From positions 18,843-82,842 of the forward strand of contig QCGK01000007.1 of assembly GCA_003279945.1 (NCBI GenBank): a DNA stretch of 64,000 nt, written 5' to 3'. Below are positions 56,504 through 64,000 of this stretch, piece after piece. The notes beneath the pieces are model-generated. The model did no database searches. It saw only the letters and a list, made by a program, of their open reading frames with translations, and was not told the origin of the DNA. The stretch comes from Prochlorococcus sp. AG-388-A01. GTDB taxonomy: Bacteria; Cyanobacteriota; Cyanobacteriia; PCC-6307; Cyanobiaceae. Within the stretch, counting starts at the first letter, position 1; each line of letters opens with the position of its first letter. Position numbers and translations under genes: made by a program.

Positions 56504-57514
56504 CTAATTTCTATATAGATTTTTTAGCAATTGATACGCCTCATTTAATTTTCTCATTTGATCTGTTGATCCTCCAGCATCTGGATGCGTCTCTAAGGCA
56601 ATTGATTTATAGGCCTCCCTAATTTTGCGGAACGTATGAGCTGATCCTGCGGATGTTGATAAATTCAATAATTTAAGTGCTCCATGTACTGTCATTGTTG
56701 AGTCCAACGTTTCAAATGAATTTGATCTATTATTTCGCTTAAATTTACTTACAAACCTTCTCATAAGTGTTGGTATTCTATTTATCAGATCTGATGTAGC
56801 AAAAGGGTCTTCTAAAACGCCAATCATTAATAAAACAATTTCAAGGGATGGATTTTTCTTTATCCAAAATGGGCATAATTCTGACATTAATTTATTGGCT
56901 GCACTCCACGTAAAGGGTAGATTTTCAGTTCCATCAAGATTTGGCCATATATCCCTTTCAAACCAATCCATCGAAGCTTCTACTACATGATCATTAGGAA
57001 CTGATCCATATAAGGTTTTCCAATGACTAATTAACTCAATTCGACATTTTATTAATTCAGTTTCTTTAATTGTATTAATTTGAATATCATTAAAATTCTC
57101 CTTTAATTTTTCACTATTAATACTTCTTCTTAGATTCTTTACTTTTTTTTCAACAAAATTAGGAAGGCTTATGTTTGAGTTGACTTTTTCATTATATTGA
57201 TTGTTATTTATAAATCTTTTATTCAAAGTTATCTCATTAACTTCTTTTATTACGTCTGATTTAATTAATACCAATGCAGTATCTTCATTAATATTTAAAT
57301 TTTCATTATACTTCTTCTCGTTAAAGTCTATTTCTTGCTGTTGATTCTTAGGTAGTAAATCATCTTCTTGAAGAAGTTCTTTAAGTATCTTTTCTATTAC
57401 AGGTCCTCTTGCTCTAAATCCCCACTCTTTTCGTAATTGATCAAACCTGGAAATTAGTTCCTCAGGTAAATCAATTGAAATTCTTTTTGTATTTGAATTT
57501 TCAGGAATATTCAA
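56504..57514 (-). CDS. ribbon-helix-helix / J-domain fusion protein
   Basis: The 336-residue protein joins an N-terminal RHH-like module (residues 10-50, TKRISIDLPEELISRFDQLR then RGPVIEKILKELLQ) to a C-terminal J domain (about 274-336, FRKIREAYKSIALETHPDAGG, HPD at 310-312). The J domain should stimulate a DnaK. Between them are a long Asn/Lys-rich linker (50-150) and a Trp-containing helical region (150-270). RHH modules normally bind DNA as dimers. Picocyanobacterial relatives are usually called DnaJ-like. Its 3' end abuts the repeat cluster. Confidence 0.75.
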   Translation of the reverse strand: MNIPENSNTKRISIDLPEELISRFDQLRKEWGFRARGPVIEKILKELLQEDDLLPKNQQQEIDFNEKKYNENLNINEDTALVLIKSDVIKEVNEITLNKRFINNNQYNEKVNSNISLPNFVEKKVKNLRRSINSEKLKENFNDIQINTIKETELIKCRIELISHWKTLYGSVPNDHVVEASMDWFERDIWPNLDGTENLPFTWSAANKLMSELCPFWIKKNPSLEIVLLMIGVLEDPFATSDLINRIPTLMRRFVSKFKRNNRSNSFETLDSTMTVHGALKLLNLSTSAGSAHTFRKIREAYKSIALETHPDAGGSTDQMRKLNEAYQLLKNLYRN

Positions 57515-57657
57515 TAATATTTTCTTGAATAGTATGGAATTTACTTAATTTTATTCAAAAAAAATTGAAAGTCCATACGGTATATTGTTTTTAAATTAAA
57601 ACCAATTTATTTTCATTTCACAAGTCAATTAATTATCTTTTTATAATAAAAATAAAA

Positions 57658-57837
57658 ATGTTTAATTGTTATTTCAAATCATCTAAAGAAAAAAAGAGTT
57701 TTTATCAACATAAGAAATTAGAAATGCTCAATTATATTAAGGATTCACTTGAACGTAAAATCGCCTCTGTAACAGCATCTATAGAAGTTCTAGAAACCCA
57801 AATAAGTAGGGATAAAGAAGTTGAAGTAACTAACTAG
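57658..57837 (+). CDS. small hypothetical protein, 59 aa
   Basis: A 59-residue helical, Lys/Glu-rich protein (start MFNCYFKSSKEKK, helix KLEMLNYIKDSLERKIASV) suited to coiled-coil formation. The ATG follows an AT-rich divergent region shared with the RHH-J gene. It ends 3 bp before the convergent Ap4A-like gene. Function unknown. Confidence 0.5.
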   Translation: MFNCYFKSSKEKKSFYQHKKLEMLNYIKDSLERKIASVTASIEVLETQISRDKEVEVTN

Positions 57838-57840
57838 TAT

Positions 57841-58671
57841 TCAAACAAAACTTTCTAGAAGTTTTTCAGGGCCAAATTTCTTTAAATAATTAATATTTGA
57901 TTTTTCAGTTACTAATATATATCCTGCAAATCCTAATCCGTTTATACTGAAACCATGAATATGATCATTTTTTCTTTTTATAATAGCGATCCATTTATTA
58001 GTTATTAAAATATTGTAAGGATATATCGGTTTCTTATCACTAATAGGGTTCCCAAGTCCTAACTTCTTGCATAATTCTAAATAAAATTCAAAAAGAGATG
58101 ATGAATTTTCTAAAAAATTAAATTTGGATACAATAATATTTTTTTTAAGCTTACTATTTAGATCTTGATATGAGTTCATCTCTAAAAACCACTTTTCTCT
58201 AGGGCATGATATCTCACCTTTAGATCTACGCAGAAGTTGAAAATGCCTGTGAGGTTGACTTGCACCCGCAATTGGAGAACTATTGAAAAACCATAATCCA
58301 CTAGTATCTTTATTAACTTGTTGGATCGCTCTCCAATCTTTAATATCTAACCATCCATTTTGAGGTTTCCATTCATTTGTAATAAGTAAAATATGACCTT
58401 TTTGTACAGGGTACTTATTTAATATTAGTTGATGATTATCACCAATTTTATCAATTTCTAGTATCTTTTCCCAAGGAGAAAATGGATTTTGCTTAGGACC
58501 ATAAATTTTTTTTTTATTAAATTTTGAAGTATCGAGTTTCCTAATTATGAAGTCGTCTTTTTCATATAAATCTCTTGTAATAATATCAGTTTTGAGAGGA
58601 CATAATGATTCATCATCAATTGATAATCGAGTTCGTTCTAGTGCTTTTTTCCAATATATTTCTAAACTCAT
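57841..58671 (-). CDS. ATP adenylyltransferase / Ap4A phosphorylase-like HIT protein
   Basis: The 276-residue protein is related to the HIT superfamily branch of Ap4A phosphorylases. It shows NKYPVQKGHILLIT (about residue 84), FNSSPIAGASQPHRHFQLL with the HxHxQ-like active centre (about residue 141), and a C-terminal PYNILITNKWIAIIKR segment. Such enzymes split or form diadenosine tetraphosphate and adenosine phosphosulfate. The exact nucleotide substrate is not visible. Confidence 0.85.
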   Translation of the reverse strand: MSLEIYWKKALERTRLSIDDESLCPLKTDIITRDLYEKDDFIIRKLDTSKFNKKKIYGPKQNPFSPWEKILEIDKIGDNHQLILNKYPVQKGHILLITNEWKPQNGWLDIKDWRAIQQVNKDTSGLWFFNSSPIAGASQPHRHFQLLRRSKGEISCPREKWFLEMNSYQDLNSKLKKNIIVSKFNFLENSSSLFEFYLELCKKLGLGNPISDKKPIYPYNILITNKWIAIIKRKNDHIHGFSINGLGFAGYILVTEKSNINYLKKFGPEKLLESFV

Positions 58672-58719
58672 TTAAAAAAAATTATCATAATCATTTTAAA
58701 AAAAAAAATAAACTTGTAA

Positions 58720-59103
58720 TTACTTTTTATTAAATTGATATTCTTTCAATTTTTCCAGAGGTACTGATTCTAAGACTACAATATTAGTTGATTCTAATAT
58801 GACTTTTGGTGCAAGACTATCTAATAATGCTTGCTTCCACCTATCAAGACAAATACACCAATGATCACCATCCTTTAGTCCTGGGAAGGAATAAATAGGC
58901 ATGGGAGTTATTAAATCATTACCTTGTGATTTACTATATTTCAGGAAATTATCATCCATTACACAACATATGGAATGATTCCCTCCATCATTTTTGTCAT
59001 AGTTGCAAAATCCATCTCTGAACCACCCTGTCATAGGTTCGCAACTACAAATCTCAATTTTTTCTCCTAGGACATTTAACTGAGTTTGATTATTTATGGT
59101 CAT
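58720..59103 (-). CDS. DUF2237 family protein
   Basis: A 127-residue protein matching DUF2237: LGEKIEICSCEPMTGWFRDGFC, HSICCVMDDNFLKYSKSQGNDL, and FPGLKDGDHWCICLDRWKQAL with conserved cysteines and a Trp. The family is widespread, of unknown function. It lies 48 bp upstream of the HIT-like gene on the same strand. Confidence 0.88.
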   Translation of the reverse strand: MTINNQTQLNVLGEKIEICSCEPMTGWFRDGFCNYDKNDGGNHSICCVMDDNFLKYSKSQGNDLITPMPIYSFPGLKDGDHWCICLDRWKQALLDSLAPKVILESTNIVVLESVPLEKLKEYQFNKK

Positions 59104-59202
59104 AGATTTTTTTAATAATTATAAAACACCAACATTTCTTTAAAAAAGGTTGACGAGTATGGGGGGTAAAGAGGTAATAATTCTAATAAGGTTTTTTTCA
59201 TT

Positions 59203-59421
59203 ATGGATTGGGACTTTACTGAAAACATAGCATTTAAAGCTCTTTATGAAGCTTTTAAAGATAGTGATGAAACTTCTGCATTAGAATTTTTATCTAGTGA
59301 TGGTGCTTCATATTATCTTGAGTTAACACAGGATGCCGCGGGTGAGGGACTTGATCTGGGTGATAATGACACGATGGAAGAACTACAGGAAGAAATTATT
59401 GAATATTTAGAAAACAACTAA
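59203..59421 (+). CDS. small acidic protein, 72 aa
   Basis: A strongly acidic 72-residue protein (start MDWDFTENIAFKALYEAF, end EYLENN) without domain homology that I can recognise. Composition and the clean ATG suggest a real, soluble gene. It is convergent with metH, 9 bp apart. The upstream gap has a GGGGGG run near 59160 of no known role. Confidence 0.6.
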   Translation: MDWDFTENIAFKALYEAFKDSDETSALEFLSSDGASYYLELTQDAAGEGLDLGDNDTMEELQEEIIEYLENN

Positions 59422-59430
59422 AGATTTAGC

Positions 59431-62400
59431 TTAAGCGCTGAAATATTTAGCTTTTGAGTGTAGTGAAATGATAGCTGTAGTACTTTGTTCTGGATGAAGT
59501 TGTTCAGATTCATCCATAGTCAAGTTTATTCTTTTTGCATCCAACAATGATAATTGTATGTTTGAATCAGATACTTTTGGACATGCAGGATAACCAAAAG
59601 AATATCTAGCTCCTCTATATTTTTGAGCTAGTATTTCTCTATTTTTTTCTGGTTCTTCAATCCTAAAACCACATTCAATGCGAATTAATGCATGGACATA
59701 CTCAGCTAGAGCTTCTGCTAATTGCACTGTAAGTCCATGGAATATTAAATAATCGCTATATCTATCTTCTTTAAATAATTCTTGAGAATATTCACTAGCA
59801 ATATCTCCCATCGTTACAGCCTGCATAGGAAATATATCTATCGGTTTATCGTTTTTTAAATCACAATAGAAATCAGCTATGCATAAATTGTTCCCAGATT
59901 TTTGTCTTGGAAAATTAAATTGAGAAATTTTATTTAATGATTTATCATCAAATAACAAGATACTATTATCTTTTTTCCCGCATTTGAAATATCCATAAAC
60001 TGCTTTGGGTGAGATAAGTTTTTTTTCTACAATTGTATCTAACCATTTATCTAACAATGGTTTGGCATATGAATCCAAATAGTTATTGTATTCATCTACG
60101 CTTTGGTTTTTTCCTTTTTTTATTTGCCATTGTCCGCTAAAAAGAGCTTTTGTATCTAAATAAAAAATTAACTTATTTAAATCTATATCAACTTCGTTCA
60201 AGACTTTCGTTCCCAAGAAAGGAGCTTGAATTGGTTCTTCTTCATTTATAAATTTTGATCTTATAAAATTTTCTTTTAAATTTAATTTAGAAGTCTCTAT
60301 ATCCATAGATATTGATTTTTCAACAGTTTGAAAGTTTGATTTTGATGAGGCTAAATTAATATTTATACCCTCATTGTTAATAAACCCCTCTGTATTTGAC
60401 CAATTACCCTTTTTTTTATTATCCATATATTCATTCATGAATTTAAGATCAGTGAACGCATCTTTTCCGTATAATATTTTCCCGTTATATATTTTGCTGC
60501 AGTCCTCATTTACAAATTTTGGGGTTAAGGCTGCGCCTCCTAATATTACTGGTACAGTAATATCTTCATTGTTAAAAGCCTCTAAATTATCTTTCATAAA
60601 AGCAGTTGATTTAACAAGTAATCCGCTCATAGCGATGCAATCTGCATTGTGCTTCTTTTGGGCATCTATAATTGCTGAAACATCTTGCTTTATTCCAAGA
60701 TTTATAACGTCATAACCATTATTTGTAAGTATTATATCAACCAAATTTTTTCCAATATCATGAACATCGCCTTTGACAGTTGCAATTAAGAGTTTTCCAT
60801 TTGATATGTTTTCATCTACAGTTTCCATATATGGTTCTAAAATAGAAACGGCAAATTTCATTGTTTCTGCTGATTGGAGTACAAATGGCAATTGCATTTG
60901 ACCTGAACCAAATAAATCTCCTACAACTTTCATCCCATCAAGTAAAAAAGTATTAATTATTTCAAGAGGTTTATATTTTTTTAACGCTTTATTTAATTTA
61001 TCTTCTAAACCTATTTTTTCTCCATCAATAATATGATTTTTTAGACTTTCTTCCAGAGTTAGGTTTTTATTTTCTGAAGATGCTTTTTTGAAATCTTGAA
61101 TAGATAAATCTTGAAAAGCCTTTGTTAATTCTACTAATGGATCATAAATACAAATATCATCTTCAAATTCTCTTTTGTCATATATCAAATCTAAGCAAAG
61201 CTTTTTTGTTTCTTCAGAAATTTTTGATAATGGCAAAATTTTATTTGGTGCAATGATAGCAGAATCCAATCCTGCTTTAATACATTCATCTAAAAATATT
61301 GAATTTAGATTAATTCTTGATAATGGTGAAAGACCAAAACTAATGTTTGATATCCCCAGTATGATATGAATATCTGGGAAATTTTCACGAATTTTTGATA
61401 TAGCAGTAATTGTTTCTTTAGCGTTTAATCTATCTTCTTCTATCCCAGTAGATATTGGCAGAGCTAATGGATCAAAAAATAGCTCATAATCTGACAAGCC
61501 ACATTCTCTCGTTCTATTAAGCGCTCGTTTTACAATGTTATATTTTTTATCTGCATTCCTTGCCATTCCATCTTCATCAATAGTTCCTACAACAAGACCT
61601 GAACCATACCCTAAGGCTAAATTTAGTACTTGATTAAACCTTTCATTGCCGTCTTCGTAATTGGTTGAATTTATAATACATTTACCACCAGCTGACTTTA
61701 ATCCACTTTCCATTTTGTCAGCATCTGTAGAGTCAATCATTAATGGCAAATTTATATTGGTAACTAGTCTTGAAGTTATTTCTTTCATATCCTTTACTCC
61801 GTCTCTCCCCACATAATCAACATTCACATCAAGAACGTGTGCATTTTCTTTTTGTTGTTGCTTGGCAATTGAAACTAGTCCATCCCAATCGTCGTTATTT
61901 AATAACTCCCTTACCTTTTTAGATCCACTTGCATTTAATCTTTCTCCTACAATCAAGATAGAATTGTCTTGTTTGTAAGGTACAGAATTATATATTGATG
62001 ATGCAGAAGGAATATAACCACTTAAATTGTTATTACCAATTTTGTTAGACCTTTCGTTATTATTAATTTCATCGATTATTGAAGAAAGATATTTAATATG
62101 TTCAGGTGTTGTCCCACAACATCCACCTATTAATTGAACTTTAAAGTCATATATAAAATTCATTAACTGCATCTTTAATTCTATTGGCTTTAATCTGTAG
62201 TGAGCTACACCACCAATATTTTCAGGAAGTCCTGCATTGGGGATACAGCTTATAGCGAAAGGAGAATTTTCAGATAAATATTTAATATGTTCTTTCATTT
62301 GTTCTGGACCAGTTGCACAATTTAGTCCAAGGATATCTATATTAAATGGCTCTAATATTGTTAATGCAGAGGCGATGTCAGATCCAACAAGCATAGTACC

Positions 62401-62997
62401 TGTTGTTTCCATTGTTATAGATACCATTATAGGTATATCTATATTTTTACTATCAAGTACTTCTTTAGACGCTAATAAAGCAGATTTAATTTGTAATACA
62501 TCTTGACAAGTTTCAATTAAAAGAAGATCAACTCCTCCATCTGTAAGACCATATATTTGTTCTTTATATGATTGCTTTAATTCATCAAAATCTATATGTC
62601 CTAATGTGGGTAATTTAGTAGTTGGTCCAATTGAGCCAGCAACAAACCTTGGCTTATCTACTGATGCATAATTGGCAGCAGCCTTTTTTGCTATTAATGC
62701 AGCATTTTTATTTATCTCATATGCCTTATCCGCAATATCATATTCATCAAGAACTATTGATGAGGCTCCAAAAGTATTAGTTTCTATAACTTGACAACCT
62801 GCTGCTAAGAATGAATTATGAACCTGTTCAACTACCTTTGGTAAGGATAAAACAAGGTTTTCATTACAACCCTCTAATTCTTTGCCTCCAAAGTCGTCTG
62901 CAGTAAGATTTAAGTTCTGAAAAGATGTTCCAGTACCCCCGTCAAAAATTATTAATGGCTTTTCATCTCTATTTAAATAGGTTCTGAAAGATTCCAT
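59431..62997 (-). CDS. metH: cobalamin-dependent methionine synthase
   Basis: The 1188-residue protein has all MetH domains in order. The homocysteine-binding barrel has its zinc cysteines in LGLNCATG and GGCCGTT (about residues 225 and 292). The folate barrel (NIPLMIDS-like LPLMIDSTD region) comes next, then the B12 domain with DVHDIGKN (about residue 745). The activation domain carries RYSFGYPACP near residue 1140. It methylates homocysteine to methionine using methyl-THF and B12. CobU in this window suits its cofactor need. Confidence 0.97.
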   Translation of the reverse strand: MESFRTYLNRDEKPLIIFDGGTGTSFQNLNLTADDFGGKELEGCNENLVLSLPKVVEQVHNSFLAAGCQVIETNTFGASSIVLDEYDIADKAYEINKNAALIAKKAAANYASVDKPRFVAGSIGPTTKLPTLGHIDFDELKQSYKEQIYGLTDGGVDLLLIETCQDVLQIKSALLASKEVLDSKNIDIPIMVSITMETTGTMLVGSDIASALTILEPFNIDILGLNCATGPEQMKEHIKYLSENSPFAISCIPNAGLPENIGGVAHYRLKPIELKMQLMNFIYDFKVQLIGGCCGTTPEHIKYLSSIIDEINNNERSNKIGNNNLSGYIPSASSIYNSVPYKQDNSILIVGERLNASGSKKVRELLNNDDWDGLVSIAKQQQKENAHVLDVNVDYVGRDGVKDMKEITSRLVTNINLPLMIDSTDADKMESGLKSAGGKCIINSTNYEDGNERFNQVLNLALGYGSGLVVGTIDEDGMARNADKKYNIVKRALNRTRECGLSDYELFFDPLALPISTGIEEDRLNAKETITAISKIRENFPDIHIILGISNISFGLSPLSRINLNSIFLDECIKAGLDSAIIAPNKILPLSKISEETKKLCLDLIYDKREFEDDICIYDPLVELTKAFQDLSIQDFKKASSENKNLTLEESLKNHIIDGEKIGLEDKLNKALKKYKPLEIINTFLLDGMKVVGDLFGSGQMQLPFVLQSAETMKFAVSILEPYMETVDENISNGKLLIATVKGDVHDIGKNLVDIILTNNGYDVINLGIKQDVSAIIDAQKKHNADCIAMSGLLVKSTAFMKDNLEAFNNEDITVPVILGGAALTPKFVNEDCSKIYNGKILYGKDAFTDLKFMNEYMDNKKKGNWSNTEGFINNEGININLASSKSNFQTVEKSISMDIETSKLNLKENFIRSKFINEEEPIQAPFLGTKVLNEVDIDLNKLIFYLDTKALFSGQWQIKKGKNQSVDEYNNYLDSYAKPLLDKWLDTIVEKKLISPKAVYGYFKCGKKDNSILLFDDKSLNKISQFNFPRQKSGNNLCIADFYCDLKNDKPIDIFPMQAVTMGDIASEYSQELFKEDRYSDYLIFHGLTVQLAEALAEYVHALIRIECGFRIEEPEKNREILAQKYRGARYSFGYPACPKVSDSNIQLSLLDAKRINLTMDESEQLHPEQSTTAIISLHSKAKYFSA

Positions 62998-63015
62998 TTT
63001 TAGGTAAAAATTAAT

Positions 63016-63930
63016 TTATTTTAGAGAAATTCTTGTTACCCAATTATCATAGTCTTGAGAACGACCTTCTGTTATTTCTATAAGCTTACTTTTTAATTTA
63101 TTCATTATTGGTCTTTCACCATTTAATTCACTTGATTCAATTTTTTTAACTGGTGTAATTTTTGCTGCTGTACCAGTTAGAAAAACTTCATCTGCTATTA
63201 ATAATTCTGTTTTATCAACAGGTCTTTCAATTACATTTATTCCAAATGATTTTGCTAATTCAATTACACTAGCTCTAGTAATCCCCTCAAGGATATCTTG
63301 ATCAACACCAGGAGTGATTAAGTCTCCATTTCTTACAATAAATAAATTCATACCACTAGCTTCGCTTACCTTACCACTTGAATTTAATAGCAAGGCTTCA
63401 TCAAAACCCGATAAACTAGCTTCTGTTTTAGCTAATGAACTAGTAATATAAGCTCCACTTATTTTTCCTCTCAATGGGAGAGATCTATCTTCTTGTCTAG
63501 TCCAACTACTCATTCTACAAGAAACTCCATCTGGGGATAGATAATCTCCTAGTTCAATACAATAAATAAAGAAATTTGTTTCAATATTGTGTAACCTCGG
63601 AGCTATACCTAAATCGCTTGTATATACGAATGGTCTAATATAGATAGGTTTTTCTGGCTTATTTCTTTTAATAACTTCCTCTAAGGCTTTAAAAATATAT
63701 TCTTCAGAAATATCAGTTAAGAGTAATTTTGCACTTTGAGATAATCTTTTTATGTGTTTATCAGTTCTAAATAAAAGGAATTCTTCTTTATTTGTAGGGT
63801 TAGGTATCGCTCGCATTCCTCCAAATGCAGCAGTACCATAATGTAGTGCATGAGTAGCTATTGATATTTTTGCTTCTTTAAATGGAATACATTTACCTTC
63901 GAACCAGGCGTATGGAAGAAATTCATGCAT
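63016..63930 (-). CDS. ilvE: branched-chain amino acid aminotransferase
   Basis: The 304-residue fold-type IV PLP enzyme has PYAWFEGKCIPFKEAKISIATHALHYGTAAFGG near the start, the Lys-bearing LRGKISGAYITSSLAK segment (about 155) and the cofactor-binding SGMNLFIVRNG..TPGVDQDILEGITR region. It catalyses the last step in Leu, Ile and Val synthesis. It lies 18 bp upstream of metH on the same strand. The remaining bases to 64000 are AT-rich and probably hold its promoter. Confidence 0.96.
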   Translation of the reverse strand: MHEFLPYAWFEGKCIPFKEAKISIATHALHYGTAAFGGMRAIPNPTNKEEFLLFRTDKHIKRLSQSAKLLLTDISEEYIFKALEEVIKRNKPEKPIYIRPFVYTSDLGIAPRLHNIETNFFIYCIELGDYLSPDGVSCRMSSWTRQEDRSLPLRGKISGAYITSSLAKTEASLSGFDEALLLNSSGKVSEASGMNLFIVRNGDLITPGVDQDILEGITRASVIELAKSFGINVIERPVDKTELLIADEVFLTGTAAKITPVKKIESSELNGERPIMNKLKSKLIEITEGRSQDYDNWVTRISLK

Positions 63931-64000
63931 ATTTAATTTATTTAATTAAGGTAAACTTGTTTTATCCTACTTACATATTCTAAACCCTATTTATATATAA

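Overview
The window looks like a chromosomal segment of a marine picocyanobacterium, most probably a high-light-clade Prochlorococcus. The DNA is very AT-rich and genes are packed tightly with 0-15 bp gaps or 1-14 bp overlaps. Many reading frames start with TTG or GTG. It encodes chlorophyll synthesis enzymes (ChlH, AcsF), cyanobacterial or plastid families (Ycf20, Ycf36, a Psb30-like peptide, CCB2/CCB4-type protein, DUF2862, DUF2949, DUF2996, DUF3318) and many peptides under 70 aa. I see no rRNA, insertion sequence, CRISPR array or prophage.

Layout. 0-5.5 kb: HNH protein, TSUP permease, a candidate minus-strand sRNA, and a three-gene ABC-2 exporter. 5.6-8.4 kb: minus-strand run DUF3318 - rsfS - ycf36 - asparaginase - initiator tRNA. 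8.5-24.4 kb: carB, an ABC exporter, an S4 protein, tpiA-folP, chlH, then a plus-strand run dapB - membrane protein - FAD monooxygenase - DUF2949 - unknowns. 24.5-34.9 kb: mfd, TerC, fmt-pmbA-tldD, acsF, DUF2996. 35-42.4 kb: an RNase R-like protein without catalytic residues, paired half-size GDT1 transporters, psb30, HAD phosphatase, ycf20, rpmF, and an FtsH paralog without its zinc site. 42.4-46.7 kb: peroxiredoxin followed by an accessory-looking tract of small ORFs, a possible CopG-type regulator with palindromic sites, and a lumenal thioredoxin. 46.7-55.7 kb: clpS, elongator tRNA-Met, trmL, cobU, CCB protein, lptC, metG, a compact catalytic RNB ribonuclease, rpsR, rpmG, pheT. 55.7-64 kb: a repeat-rich intergenic tract, an RHH-J-domain fusion protein, an Ap4A phosphorylase-like protein, DUF2237, metH, ilvE.

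How the genes fit together. Most are core housekeeping: pyrimidine/arginine (carB), lysine/cell wall (dapB), folate (folP), methionine and B12 (metH, cobU), branched-chain amino acids (ilvE), translation (fmt, metG, pheT, L32, L33, S18, two Met tRNAs), Mg-branch chlorophyll synthesis, and repair/proteolysis (mfd, clpS). The most unusual content is two apparent pseudoenzymes that keep their folds but lose catalytic residues: FtsH with NEVGR in place of HExxH, and RNase R without its aspartates. The second is complemented by a separate minimal RNB ribonuclease with intact residues. Other points of note are the RHH-DnaJ fusion, the AGACT/AGTCT plus CTTATATAAG repeats around it, and an ORF open over about 50 codons upstream of any normal start codon. 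All homology statements come from reading motifs, not from database searches.
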